Made by a program: the position numbers and the translations under genes
Assembly (NCBI GenBank): GCA_013399895.1
Contig: VXBA01001424.1
Coordinates: 964 to 64,963 of the forward strand
Reading direction: 5' to 3'
Source of the DNA: Serilophus lunatus
Lineage: Eukaryota; Chordata; Aves; Passeriformes; Eurylaimidae
Length of the DNA stretch: 64,000 nucleotides
Part shown: one piece after another, positions 11,401 through 26,084 of the stretch
How the letters are laid out: each line of letters starts with the position of its first letter
Position numbering within the stretch: position 1 is the first letter of the stretch
Notes under the pieces: generated by a model
What the model was told of the DNA's origin: nothing
Databases searched by the model: none
Seen by the model: only the letters and a program-made list of their open reading frames with translations

Positions 11401-14400
11401 TGAACAAAGCTCAGTTTCAAATGTTTGGCCTACTTCACTGGCAGCATATAAAAAATTGTCCCGTATGGGCAGATACATATAAAAAACAAGTACCTAGTAT
11501 TTTAACAGAATATAAATTACTATTAATCAATATCACGCGCAAAAGACATAAGGAAGAAAATACATTAACACTTAGAATCATAGTGCTCTGTGATTTTTTC
11601 TACCAGGTAAGTTTTGTTAACTATGTCCATATCATAAGAAAACAAAAAGGTCTCATAATTTTTTAATTTTGGACATCCTTTGATAACAAGTCTCTCTGAT
11701 CTAAAGCTTATCCAATCATCCATAAATCTATGCACATTAGCAACATGAAGTAAATAATGTTTGAAAACATATATTTTACCCAGATATCCAGTTTATGATT
11801 GTTTAAATAGAGTAGGTCTTAGGAAGCAAAAAATCATCCTTAAACACATTTTCTCTCCAATGCATACTGCTTAAAGATTTAAAGTGAACAAGGCGTGAAG
11901 CCTTGTAAATATAAAGTAAATGGTTGAATAAGGTCAAAAGTTGTCCTAAAGGGACCTAAAGGGTTATGCTAAGTCAAAAAGAAAAAAAAAAAAAGAAGAA
12001 AGATATAAGAGATCATTAGTTCTGTGAGTTAGATTTTAAAACTGCATCTTAGATAGATTTTTTCTAAAGAAGACAACGCAGACTATAGTATGTTTATACT
12101 GTATGTATAGAATAAATTGTTACAAAAGAAAATGCCACATTTCAGAAATTTTTCACCATATGCTGGAAATTTCTCTTTCATAAGCTCATTATCCAATAGA
12201 AGCTCTCAAGAATAAAGCTCATTTACATGTAAAATAAGAGTATGGTCTACTCTTTAAAGGCACAGTGATAAACACACCAATTTCACAATTACATTAATAT
12301 GAGTATTTGCATAATCTGCCTTCTACACCTGTTCTTAATTTGAAGCAGCTGCAGAACAAATCATACCACATAATCTGAATATGCCATAGAGTCACATAAA
12401 CACACTAACCTCCTTATCAAGTTTTTGCTTCATTCTGTTTGCATGCTTGTTTTGAATTTACATGAACCCACAGAAAAAAGCTTTTTGGTTGGACAATTTA
12501 TATTCATCAGAGATAACATATAGAGGTTAAACTGCCTTTTTTTTCTTTGCTTTTTTCCCCTGTAATTTAATTTCCATGACTAGATGAACAACACATAGAA
12601 ATTCAACATTTTAGTGCTTATTGCACAAGATAGACCTCCTGTGAAGTATGTTAAAAACGTGCAGTCACCACATAGCAGAATAAAAATATGCCAATGAAAT
12701 TCTTATGCTCTAAACAAAGTAAAAATGAATGGCCACCACTTCATTTTCTTTCAAAATCAGTGCTTTCCACCTTTTGGAAAACTCTGTTCTTTGTACTAGC
12801 AGTATGAAAGCAACAGCAAAACTAATGTTGACCAATAATTCCAAATGACAGTTCATACACGAATGACACATTCTTCCTACATGTATGCTGCCCCTTTTTT
12901 GATAAACAAACAAGAATCTCTTCCTATGCATTCTGACCATCACTAGGCCCCATTCTGTAATGTTAAAACTCATTTAAACAGAAAGAAATATGATGGAAAG
13001 GCAGCACACATGGGAAATACCTGAATACATCACACATGCCTGACAACAATCATGAAGGCTAATGCCAAATCCAGAATGTTAAATAATAATAACAATAATG
13101 CTACATTCTTTTTCAGCAAATAATCAGTAGCACATAGAACCTAATGCTCTTCTTTCCACAGCCTCCTCAAGAAAAATAACCCATTACAGAGCCCGTGTTA
13201 CTAATGATGTTGTCTACAACCTCTAAATTGATGGGTTTACTAAAAGCAGAGGAGACTCTTCCATGTTTTAGAACAAATATTTAAGATTGGATATGCTTTT
13301 GGCCTGGGATCCATAACCAAATACTGTGATACACCTAAAATTCTTATCACCAAAATAAAGTCCAGTTATAAATTGGTGAGAGAGGTTTGAACAATCTCAG
13401 CCATTCTGACACTGAATCATTACACAGATGGAGTAGTTTAGTAACACAGAATACCAGCTCCTCTGGTGGTTATCAAAACAGGTAAAAGTTTTTATATTAA
13501 AGTGATAATAGAGATAATATTGTCCTTTCAGTGCAGAAAATAGCTTGGCATCTGCCCGAAGCTGTCATATCAACAAAAGTTGTCATTGCTTTTCCAGTTC
13601 TCGCCCAACAGCACAAAAAAGTGAGGATCTTAACTACCAGCAAAATTGGAAACTGCAACAGAGAAAAATGACAACCAGCCTGGACAAGATGGAGGACCAC
13701 TGTAAGCTGTCATCAGAAATTAAAATGGGCAAAACATTAGACACATCAGATAAATGATTTTGAGAATTTTGTATTTTGTGTACATTGCATATATTTAATT
13801 TAATTGTAATGTATCATTTTCCTGCAACACATACACAAAAAGGTTTTGCAAAAGAGACATGCCACAATGTGAAGCAGAGGCCATGCTGCACAACTCCTGG
13901 GAATCATTTATTTTGATACAGATGTCTGGTCCTTCCTAGTAGGTGATTTAGCTGGATTCTGGACTGGGAAATTTCTTCCTATTCCTTTCTTCCACCAAAT
14001 ATTTAGCCTCTCCAGGCTAAAAGGAAATAAATTTCATATTTTAACACTATTTTATAGATTGACTGGCTGAGATACTGCATAAGCTTTTGCTGAGCATGGT
14101 TTTAAGCACAGTAAGAAACATCCCCAAAGTTGAGTCAAACGACTCAGAAGCTTTTTGCTGATGTAGCAGAAAAAATTGCACTATTTTCTGTAGTCCTACC
14201 AAACTAGATAGACATATCAACTAATATTTATATCTCTAGACACTACATAACATAATCACACATACACTTAGAAAAGAAAATAAAAAAGAACAAAGTTAAA
14301 CAGCTCATGCACATTACATCAAGGTTTCTACATCTATAATACCCAGTATGGGAAGAAAAGCACCTCCTGTTGTTCAATATTACTAAAAAATAGGATTCTG

Positions 14401-17400
14401 CTAAAGAATAAATAAAAAATAAAAGTCAAAAGTCTCATTAAATGTATTTTAAAATAACTCTACCCATACAATAGCATGTCGAAGCTGGATAACATGCTCA
14501 ACATATTGCAGATCTTTTAATGTTAGATTAAAAAACCTGATATGTACATCAAACGACGCAACATGGTACCTACATCAATTTGTTCATAGTTCCTCATTTC
14601 AAATGCAAAGCTGTGCTGTCATTTTAAAACTCGGAAAATTCTTGAAAGAAATCACTGTGGAGTTTGGTATGCACACTTTTGCATGAGTGTTACAAAAGCA
14701 GCCATTCTTCCTGGTGAAGTCTTCAGTTCCCTTTATATTTTTTCACAATGATAAACACTCTTATCAAAGGAAGAATGGGATGGATGACTACGCCAGGGAG
14801 AGTTGATCAGCAGAAAAACTGGCACAATCTTTTATCTAAAATTAGCCTCAATGTAAGAGATGTAAATCATAAATTGCCCCCTAGGAGTAAGATCATACCC
14901 TAATATTTCATATATGTCTTATGCTTAAGGTGAGCCATTTAATCACAGCCATATCAAGATCTTTTTTTCTCTTGGAATCCCTCAGAGAGTAGCAACATAG
15001 ATATTGGGCTTAGGAAAAAGGAAATCCAAAATATTTTTTAATTTCTACCACCTTCTAGTACAGTTCCTTTGCTGTTTTTTTCAGAGCCAGAAGAAAATCA
15101 GAGAGGATGCAATTGTTCTCAGTGAGATAAAACATGCAGAAGATTTACTTTTACATGGAAAAATTAGTTTTTAAATGTGTATCTGACATTTTAATTAGCA
15201 AACCAGTATACCTAGAGACACACTACATATCTGAAATACAAGCCCCAATTGCATATTGAAATAAATATTCTCTAAAACTAGGTCTGTGTTCTGCCACTAA
15301 GTTATTCCTTTGATGCAGGTTCTAGTACAAACTTACTTAACTTTCTACAACACTGAAATTTAGTTTCTTTCAGAAGAAGACAGTCAATAACAGACTCTTA
15401 CTTTGCCTGTTTTCATAGCAGCATTTTCTAGAAGACTGTGTGTGGACTATACCCCACAATAAAGTTAAAATTAGCAATTATACCTACCCTTAATACAGTG
15501 TTCCATGGTTGCTTTCACCAACTTAATGGTAGGTGATAGACATACATCAAAAGAATGAAATCTACTTTAAGAATTGTGTTATGGTGATTTTTTTAAATGC
15601 TCCCTTCATTTCTACGTATGACAGTCCCACTATCTTCTTCTCATTTTATTGACTGTAGGTTATTTGAATGTGAACTGAAGACATAAAATTTGGAAGATCA
15701 TTTTCCCTTGCAATTGGAAAGGCACTGCAATCCTGTATCTAGGACCAAGAACCTGGGCTTCACTGCCTGCATGGCCAAAGTAGTAACATGAGTACAAACT
15801 CATGGAAGAGCCAAATAGCCGCTTCCAATGGAACTGAGGTTATTACCTTTCCCTTTTTGAGGGGCCCTTTTTTATCACATTCAGATCACAACACACGGTG
15901 AGCATCTGATTGACTCTCTGGTGTTAGAAAGTGGCTCGGTAGCTTGAGATTGTTTAAGAATGTAACTATTATTTTTGAGTTTAACCAGATTAATTCAATC
16001 TTTTCACCACAATGCAGAGTAATTACAGCTAGCAAGATGCATACTGCATCATCCTGATGTCAGAAAATTGTTCCTTAAGAGGTTGGACTGGGAAAGGCTA
16101 GATATTTTTAGGGGTTTTAGTCTGCATGACTAAAAGCAATTGTAAGAAGTCCAATGGACTTAATTTATAAAATGTGAAGTTTGCTGGTGGAACCAGACTG
16201 TTTTTGGAGGAAAGTCGAGTTCACTTGGACAGCCAAAAGCAAGTCATCAAAATTAAAACATGTCAGCTTCTGGATATGGCTTGAAGACAGAAGAATAGCA
16301 CACAAAATTAAATGAAATTATCATTTAGGTTACTGGGCTGCTTTTAACAGTGATCAATACTCAGTGCCCAGAGCACAGTGACATACTAACATAGAGATGT
16401 GTTCCAGAGCTTGGATATATAGTGCTTGAAAACCTACATCATCCTTTTGGCTTAATTTCATATCTACAAACTGCAAGAGAACAACTAGATGCTGTTAACC
16501 CTCTGCACTTGTAGCTGTAGCAAAATGGCAACTCTTCAGCCATAAAACACAAAAAAATGACCTACAAGAGCTTGAGAGATAATAAAAGAGCACAAATATC
16601 TTGGGATCTGTACAGATCATATCTCCTTCTCCTTTACCTGGTATTATTCAAAACTGGAGCCAATGGATTTTGGTATTCCCTGAGAAGCTTAAATAATGCA
16701 TACCTATACCTTGTGCTCACACAGTTAGGCATGAAATACACTCAGAGATGTTCAAGTATAAAGTAGCTGCCTGCTGTTGAGTCTCACTTCAATAGGTATG
16801 TCAATGATGCATGTCTCTGTGGGCCTCTGCAATTCTTTTTGCCTACTTGCACTCTGTTAGTGGTGCCCAAACACACTCTATGCTCTCTGGGCATGATTCA
16901 TATTAAAATTTTGTACAGTTAATAATGCAAGATGACCCAAATCTCTAACATAGAGCTCTTCATAACTACTAAGAAGAATAAAATTAAAATTTCATCCTAA
17001 CAATGAGATTGATACAGAGGGAGAAATCTAATGCATTTTAGGTTTAAAAACAGTGTTTTTTGATTATGGACTACTAGTCAAGCCAAGTATCTATATCAAT
17101 ATTTGTCAAACCCAACAGTTCGTCATTATTTTTTTGTCTACGAGAGAAATTATGCTAATTATGATTCCATAAAGAATATTCTTCTTAGGTAAAACATTGA
17201 AAACTAATAGCTAATAATAAAACTAAAATAGTTGATACATAATGAAATGAACATCACAACAATAAATGTCCCAGAACAAAAAGAGAAAGAACAATTTAGT
17301 CACAATTTTTGTGCACCATTCTAGAGCCTTTGTACTAATGATGTGTAATCACCAAGGAAAAAAAACACAAGGAAAATATAAAATGATTTGCCAGGTAAAA

Positions 17401-18183
17401 CAAGCGTTTCCAAAACCTTTTTACAATTTCTGTTGACAGTTTTACAAAGGGGGAAAAAAGTGACTTAAGTAACAAGGATTCTTCCCTGAACTAGGATTCT
17501 GTTTGAGTTCCTCCTAAAATCTTTGACATTCACAGATGTTTCACTGCAAACCAATTTCTGTGCAAATCAGGTGTTGCATCAATGTCTCTGATACATTAGA
17601 TCCCACCTTAACTACAAGAATGGGTCCAATTCTGTTATCACTAAAATTATTTAGAGATTTCACTTAAAAAAGGTTCGACATATAATAAAAGCATTATGAA
17701 ATAATTTTGTGCATTTACACTGGAACTTATTTTAAAGATGATGTCATTACTATATTTAAACCTTTCTAAAAGCACTTCCTGTAACTTCTGTCTTATTATA
17801 CTTACAGTAAGAATAGAAATATCCAATATATCAAACGAAATTTGATAACTGTTTTATACTGATAGTCCAAACCCTATAATCAATTGGCAAGTTTTACTAT
17901 TTCAATGTTTACAATGTTACCAAAATCCCAGAGTGTTGTAGTCATGGCAGAGATAGAAACGAGCGGATTCAGAAGGTTGATGCAGGAAGACATTTTAATG
18001 AGAGAACCCACAGTTTTTATACCTTTTAGAAACCAGCACTTTACATCCTCCTTGGTCCATATACCTGTTTTTAACAATTCCATTGGCTCAGGTTAAGCAT
18101 GAAGTAACCTCTCCTTGTTTTGGGAAACTTTCACTATTATTTTGATACCGGCTAGAAGTGTTGTTCACAAAAGCATGAGAAAA
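8493..18183. other. Intronic DNA without recognised genes
   Basis: About 9.7 kb of AT-rich sequence. Small simple repeats are an AAAAT repeat (10170-10193), a tandem cctaaaggga pair (11945-11963) and an A-rich tract (11976-12000). A GC-richer stretch at about 11230-11480 carries overlapping ORFs on both strands with no family I know. No exon, RNA gene or transposon recognised. Confidence 0.65.
10170..10193. repeat. (AAAAT)n microsatellite
   Basis: About four to five AAAAT/AAATA units in an AT-rich setting. Simple sequence. Confidence 0.85.
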
Positions 18184-18210
18184 GCTCTGCAAAATATTTT
18201 TTTGCAGAGC
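18184..18210. repeat. Perfect 11-bp hairpin with 5-base loop
   Basis: GCTCTGCAAAA at 18184-18194 is followed by tattt and then TTTTGCAGAGC at 18200-18210, its exact reverse complement. It is a compact stem-loop on either strand. No flanking transposon ends or target duplications are visible. Confidence 0.85.
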
Positions 18211-18771
18211 ACCTGTTGATAAGGGAAAGTTGCTGTTGTTGTGCGAGAGGTCCAAGCTACCTTGAAAGGTCCTAAGATGCTTGTGAGAACTACAGATGTA
18301 TTTTGAGAAAGTTTCAGCATTGTTTTGAGAAAGGCCAAATACTAGGATATTGTTTACTTTTTGCTTTGGTGTTTCTCAGACTGAAATTTTCCAGGCTAAC
18401 TTCAAGCTTCTGCTAGAGAGACAGAGTTACTTAGGCTAACCTTCAGAACTCTCAAAAACAGGCCTCAGAACCCCAGCTTTCAAAATCTCTCACCACACCA
18501 GAGGATTAGGAAATCAGTCTTCACAACTGCTGATACAGTATTACCTCTGGATGTATTTTAGAACCGTATTAGTTACAAATATTAGGGTTGATGGAATATC
18601 ATTCATATTTGTTAACTACAAATATTCTAAAGAATCATAGCAAAGCCATAATGATTTATTTCTAAAGGTATGGCTGGAGTATTACAATACAAGCTCTACT
18701 GCCTCGGTCCAATTACAATGATTGAATACTCACTCAAAGAACTCAAAGTAAGTATTGTCCATCCAGGGGGA

Positions 18772-18850
18772 TAAAAAAAACCAAACCAAACCAAAACCCC
18801 AAACAACCAAACAAAAAATAACCAACCAAACAAAACCCTCAACCCAAACC
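18772..18850. repeat. AACC/AAAC low-complexity tract
   Basis: After an A8 run the plus strand is made almost only of A and C (ccaaaccaaaccaaaacccc and similar). On the minus strand, the FOXP2 sense, it reads as G and T with several GG and one GGGG tract separated by T runs. Such tracts are common in bird introns. Confidence 0.85.
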
Positions 18851-21800
18851 ATTTTCCTAGACTATACTATTTTGCAAGATGCTGAATTTGCATGACTTTT
18901 CTTAATGTGGAAAAGAGACTGGTCTCATAATCTTGACTCTGAGACTTTTTGGGTCATATTACATGCCAGGTCCTAAAATGGTTGCAATAATAATGATCTC
19001 ATAAATTGGCGGTTAGACTGCTTCACTTTATTCTTAGGCAGTGTGAGACAATCACCTAAACACTATAAACACTCAAACATTATGAAACTGGGTGTTTTGG
19101 AAGAAAAAATATTTTTAAATGCTTTTTAAATAAATTCTGAGTCTTGTTTCATGTGTCGTGAAAGGCAAATTAGCTTTAGAATAAAAGCCTTCCTATGAAA
19201 ATTGTCTATACTTGTTAATTTAGCGGTATTTCTTACAAGTCTTACTGATAATTATGAAATCAATACCTTTTTTATATAACATCCTGAAAAAATCCATACT
19301 TTAAAGAATTATATGAAAGCTACAGCTACTTAGATGATGCTCACAGAAATCACTATCTTTTGTTGTAATTTACCAAGTGAAGATTAAAATATCTAAATTG
19401 GTCATGAACTGAAAGTGAATTCACATAGATGAAATATTGTGAATTTAGTATGTTATCTATATTTTACTAAATTTCAGTTACAGGATGTAAAATACAGAAA
19501 ATAAAACTCTCTTTTGAAAAAAAACAAAACAAACCCTATTATGTTCTTTAAGATATTTAATGTAAATTCTATAATTTTAAGAAGACATTAAAATCCTTTT
19601 AAAATTAACTTGTTGATGTGGTGCAATGTGCTTATTGAAAGACATTCTGTTCCCTAAAATTTTGCTAAAGGCTTCCTTGATTCCCTAGCTTTTCTTAAGA
19701 ATACAGCAACAACAAAAAATCCCACAACATTATGGAACTATAAGAAACGTCCTGAAGGTTGGTTGGATTTTTTTTTTTTAATTGCTCTAATTCACACTGT
19801 GTAAATCCCTTTCTGAGCTGGTGAAGCTTTTCTTTAAGTAGGCAGCGTGCATAGGAGATGGCAATTGGTTCCACTAGTAGGAACCACTAGTAGAACTAGG
19901 ACTTCCAGTAATTCTAAATAGAACAGTACTCCAGAAACCCTCTTCTTTGCATAGTGAAAAGCCTTTTCCACTCATGTTCACCTTAGCTACATATTACCAA
20001 ACTGGTTTAAAGAAGAATAAAAGACGCTTCTTCATTCATAAAGTTTGTTTTTACACAAACACATTTCAGCCTATAGATCTAGTCTGGAGGGAAACGCAAA
20101 AAGGTATACCGAATTTACACAACTTCACTGTAGCTATACAGCAAGTGCACCAAGCTATCAGTCACAGTCAAATTGGTGAGACACATTCACTCCACAGAAA
20201 TTCGGGGCATCAGTACTAGAACTCTGAATCTTTCAACAAAACCTATATGGAGTATATATATACTAACGCACTAGAAATTAGTTGAATCGTGTATCACGAC
20301 TATTCTAGACAAGGTCTCAAAGATTTCTTTAAAAATTGGAATCAATATTTCACTATTTAAATTGGAAACTTCTTTAAAATGAATTTAAGATTATGTGTTC
20401 TTTTTTTCTCACCTATGTTACATCACTGGTCATTCACAGTCACACAGTGACCAAAATATTGAGCTTCTCTTTTCCTTTTTCATTTAGGTGATGGACGTAA
20501 GCCTAAGGAAAAAAAAAATTCCTAAGTTCTTAAACACATGACCATGTTCTTTGCTGTATTTTCTAAGATTTATTACAATTTGCTTTTTAAATTACATTTT
20601 TTAAAGATATCTATCTTATACAACAGTCCAGCCCTATCCACCTATTTTCTTTTCCATGGATGAAATACACGCCCCCTGTTGTTACAGAAGGCTTGCAGTT
20701 TGGCATTTTTTCTTCATCACCAAGAGTATGGGTTCAAACCTTTCTAATCAAAAGGGTTTTCTTTTGTATATGCCAACATCAATCACCACTTGCCTCTGAA
20801 TCCACATTATTAATTCCCCTTCAGATACTGTGCCCTCATAGTGAGGCTTTTCATGTTATCCTACCCTGTTTTCAAAACAGAACCATTTATTGTTTTGCCT
20901 ATGACTTCACATCACATCTTCTATCAGGAAATATTTTACTTTAATTTGGAAATTTGATTATTCTTAAGTATCAACCCCATAGCTACCTGTGCACTACAGA
21001 ACAGTTGTATCAATTTAAAAATCACTTCTTTAAGTACACAGTAGATATTTTTTTCTGACATGTTGGGTTACTGTATTCATTCTCCTTAATACTATGGAGG
21101 TTGTGTTTTCTATTAGATTGGAAGTATATTTGTTGAATAAATGGATTTACCGTGAACACTTAGGGGAAAATCTCGTTCTTCATTTATACTTCAGGTTCTT
21201 AGTAAGATCCTTGAAGCATATTGATGTTGCTGACACACTGTAAAGTTCCTTTGTACATATTATTATTATACAATTGCTTTTCAAAGCTTCACATAATCAA
21301 GTAGTAAAGCATTGAAGTACTGTTTAGTAATTTTTTTACCATTAATTATATTTCATAACACCTTCATCTATCTGTCTCAAGAAAAATCATATTAGAAGCA
21401 TAAGAAGGCATAAAAAGACCTAGAATATCAAAGTGACAATTGTTGGACAACCCCTTTCCACAACAGGATGGGCTGACATGTTTTTCCATTCCACTGTGTG
21501 ACCGCTTTTTCAGCAGCAGACATGCTCATGTGATTTTCTTCTATAACATTACTGCCTACTCTATGATTACCTGGATTATTTTAAGTTTTTTAATAGAATT
21601 TTGCATGTATACAGCACAAATGAAAGCAAACTAAAATTAACTCCTATGTTGATCGTGACATACATCCAGATTCCTGATTAGTCTTCTCTTCACACCCTCC
21701 GTAAAGTCAGTCTGCATGGTAAACCAACTGGACAACTATGACATAAACTACAAAATAATGCCTAACAACTAGAAAATTTCAAGTAAAGAATTCAATTAAC

Positions 21801-24800
21801 AAAACAAAAGCAGTACTGAAAAGTATGGAAAGCAATCTGCTCAAGGCCATGAATGGCCGTGGAAAGAGGCTGAATTTTCATGTGCAAAGTTGCATATGCT
21901 GTTATTGATTGAAGAACACTGTTTAGGCACAGAACTTTGGTTTTGTCAGAAAATTTCCTTGACTTTTATAATTGCCTGATGAAATGAAAAACCTTCTGAC
22001 TGGGAAAAAAAGAGACTTTTCTTGATAATAATTTAACTAGAAACAATTTTTTTAAAAATCTACACTCATTTGGAACATTCACAAAATATTTTGTTCAGTT
22101 GCTTTTCCTGATTTGGTAATTTCTAAATCAATGTACACTGATGTGTCTTCGAATCCAAGGGAATAAGGAGACCCTTGCAATCCTAAACTGGCATAATTAG
22201 GGCCCTGTCTGGCAGCAGACCCTTTAATAGGGCTGCACACTGAGTGGTGAACCATTCACACACTCCCTCCAGCTCTTCACAAGCTGTTCTGGGCGATGAG
22301 CCAGCTGGTAAGAGAATCAAGCTGATATAACCTGTTGTAAGAGCCTGGAGAAGTGGCTAAAGCAAACCTAACTTCCCAGTACCACAGCAGAACTACTCAC
22401 ACAGCCTGAAGAGGAGCAATTGCAATGGTGCCTGCTGGCTGCACTGGAGACCTAGCAGGGAGACAGAACCTTCCAGTTGCTCAAGCACTTGGAGATTCCT
22501 ATAGATCAGAATATAAAGAGCAGACCACTTATCCCATGCACAGCTCTATATCCTAGACAAGCTGTGCATTCTACTGTGAGGGAAAGGTGAGTCTTCTGGT
22601 CTGCTGTGTAAAAGCTGCTGTGAAAAGACCTAGGCTCTCTCTCTGACAGTTTGCCTTTCATAATCTGTGTGAAGAACTGGAATGTGTATTCTCCCTTTCC
22701 TCCCAGTCTTCTAAAACTACTAGAATCAACAAGAGAGAAAGGAGGCAAGGAAAGACGTGATAGTGATGTAGGTGACAATTCCTGGACGGATACAGTAAAA
22801 GAGTGACGAGTCAGACTCTGCATGGATGTATGTTTAAGATTAAAATGCCTCCTGAAATCCCTCATCACATAATAATACTAATTATTATTCTACATATTTA
22901 CTACCTGCAAACAGAACTTGCATAATACTTATTTCCTCTGCATCCAAAATATTTTATAATACTACAATGATATTTCCAGGATAAAGAAATTATCTCTGCA
23001 TCGGATAGTTGTTTGGGGTCTTTATTTCCTTCTTTACTTAGACACAGATGAATCCATTATGTGGCTACTTCAGTTAGAAGGCTACTAGTAAACATTTTCC
23101 CTCATGTTATGAAGATCATACATAAGGTTATCTGTAATATTTTATATACATGAAAATGACAATGAGATAACTGCTCAAGGTGACTGACACTTTTAATTAA
23201 AAAGGAGACCATATTAACTACTACCACATTCTTAATATATGTATTTTTTTAATACTGGAAGTTTTCAAGAGTAAAATGTGACTTATAGTAAATCTATTAC
23301 TAAAGGAGTTTACAGCAACTGGCCCACGATGCAAAGCACAGGTTTTCATGAATAAAAGAGGTTATCAAAGACAAGACATAAGTCTTTGGAGCAGACTTCT
23401 ATCTGTATAAGCAAGGACTTCCCATCAAGGACTTCCCTAATACTGACCTTGTAAGCTAAGGAAAAAATGTCAAGATTTTTTCTTTATTACTGTATTTATC
23501 TCTCTACCTTAGTGAAAGTCCTGTTTTCTATGCGGTGTAAGCTTGAACAAGGCTATTTCTCCTTTCCCTTACACCTTATCTAAAAATAACTCCTTGCCTT
23601 CTACCCATCTCTTGGCATTATCCTTGTCTTTAGAGTGGGTATCACTGATGCAAATTTCTGCACCTTAGAGGATAACTGCATATTCCTCCTAACAGACTTA
23701 CAAGGGAAAAGGGGACTTATGAATTTCCAGCAGCTATCTTCCAAATTTAATTTACCCCAAGCCTCAATGTTTGTTTATATGTAGGCCACACATTTCCTCC
23801 AGAATTATATTCGAAAGGGGGAAATACTTTTTATCACTACTCTCCTCTTACACTATATATTGAGCATTTGCATCTTTCTAAATCAGTGCCTTCTACCGTG
23901 TACAAAATTCTCCTACTTCTTATGCTTAGCAGTATGCATTAGATAAATAGAAAAATGTAACATACACTTTTTGGAAAGACAGTTTTAGACTAGTTAGATT
24001 TATTTGTATTTTTGTCGAATGTAATGCAAAGAAAACTCTCTAAGTAACATCCATAACATTTTTTCGCTGTTTTTAAAATGGCAATGTTTTTACTGATATT
24101 ACCCATGCTTGGTTGAAGTCAATGTGCATGAAATCAGAGGATATAATTTAAAAGCTGTGAGATTTGCTTCTTTTTTCCAACATTTCCTCTTTCTTATCTC
24201 TCATCAGCTCCTCACGTATGTTTAAAAAAGTAACTAAAAATTACAATATTAATGATATGTTTGCTTATTTATTATGAGCAATGAATTTTAAATTCAGACC
24301 CATATGATGATCCAAAGGGAGATGACCAAACCAGAAGAGAGTAAAGCAAGGAGAGTAGGTTAAAAGAGATTGAATATTTTTTCATGTTAAATTTTCATGC
24401 TAAACTTTTGCATTTTGAATGTCTTTTAAAAAAGTGGCTTTTCTGATACTATGCACTAATGCAACAAACATTAAGTAATTAAACTTAAGTGTGTACTTAC
24501 TTTTCCCAAATTTTATCAAATGATTACACTTCAGTGAAGTGCTCATGCTAAATAAACAAAGCTTACCATAACAACTCAATACTCCATACAGCATGATATT
24601 TATACAACAGGCCTAGTACACACTGAGCTTAACCCTTTGATTCCAGGAGTCAGGATTTCATGACATGCCATCCTCTTAGAGAATGTGTTGAAACAAATCT
24701 CATAATCTGAAGAAAAAAGAAACTAACCAATTCATTGTAGATATAGTAACTTACGAGGTTGAAGATAATTACCCATTTACTCTAACCAATATAAAGTTCA

Positions 24801-26071
24801 TAGTCTGACTCTATGAAAATAAGATACTGCTTTAGAGACATTACAAGGAATAGAAATAAGTAGGCTTTTCATAGCTCTTAGAGCAAACAAATAAAATTAC
24901 AACTAGGTGTCCAAATCACTATGCTACACAGATAACAACAGTATGTGTATCATGGACAGACGGGCCTAAGCATTGAGATTCCCTACCTGGAAGGGAAATA
25001 ATTGCAATGCTGTACACAAACACTCACCAATGACAGAAAATTGACAGCATTTGCCTTTGGGTTATGCTCATGCTTTGCAAAGTTCTCACTCATGACTCTA
25101 AATGTAACATGAAAATAAAGCTACCAGTTTTAAAACTCAAGCTAGATGACACCAGGTTCTTTAGCGGCCATAAGGACAGTGACTTTCTGCTCTAGGAAAA
25201 TGATCTACAGGTTCTAAGAGCCAAAGTGACATTTTCCCTGTGATGCCTAATACGGAAATTTGGTGATAAGGAGATAAATCCTTGAAAGCAATCAGTTACT
25301 TTCACACTGGATTAACAATATTACAGTCTCCAGAAAAGAAAAATATTCTGAAACAAAAAACAGTGCAACAAAAAAATCTTAAACTTACTACTGCAATGTT
25401 TTGGTGGATGCACAGGAAAAAAGTAAATGCTATTATCTTACCATATGCAGGTAAACATTATCCTCAACTCTCACCACAAACCCTCTGTAGCTCTCTTGCC
25501 ATATTTCTTTAATCAATGTAGGTACTGATTTGATCCATTTAATTGGTGCATCAGTGTAATGAATGGCATATATAAGCATGTTTCAAATACATTTATTCGG
25601 ATATCTATATATATGAAAGTAAAATCAGTACTACAATTGGTACTCAAGCTTGTCAAAAGGGATGTTTTTCCTCATCTGTTTTACATAAGACATGCTAATG
25701 GTTATGCCATCTGCATTGTGAAACCCAGACAAATGTAAATCAAAGTAATAGTAGATTAAGACAAGTGTCTATCTAAAACTGAAGTTTTTGTAGTTATTCT
25801 GTTATCTTGCAATCTAAATATAAATCTCCTGCCCCTGAAAATATAAGATAACTATTAGATAAGAGTAACTTCTGCATTAGAAACTAAAGCTAAAAGATTT
25901 GCCATTACAACACTCCACTTGTACAATGGACCACATAGTCAGCAGTAAATTTATAAAGATTTTTCATGAGTATACGCAAGACACTTAAATTATTCTAGGA
26001 AAACCCCAGAAATTTCCCTAAAACCATCCCCTCTGTAAAGCACAGTAGAACATCATGACTTACCCAACACC

Positions 26072-26084
26072 TTTTTTTTTTTTT
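26072..26084. repeat. T13 homopolymer
   Basis: Thirteen T on the plus strand (A13 in the FOXP2 sense). It could be the tail of a very old retroposed sequence, but no body is recognisable next to it. Confidence 0.8.
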
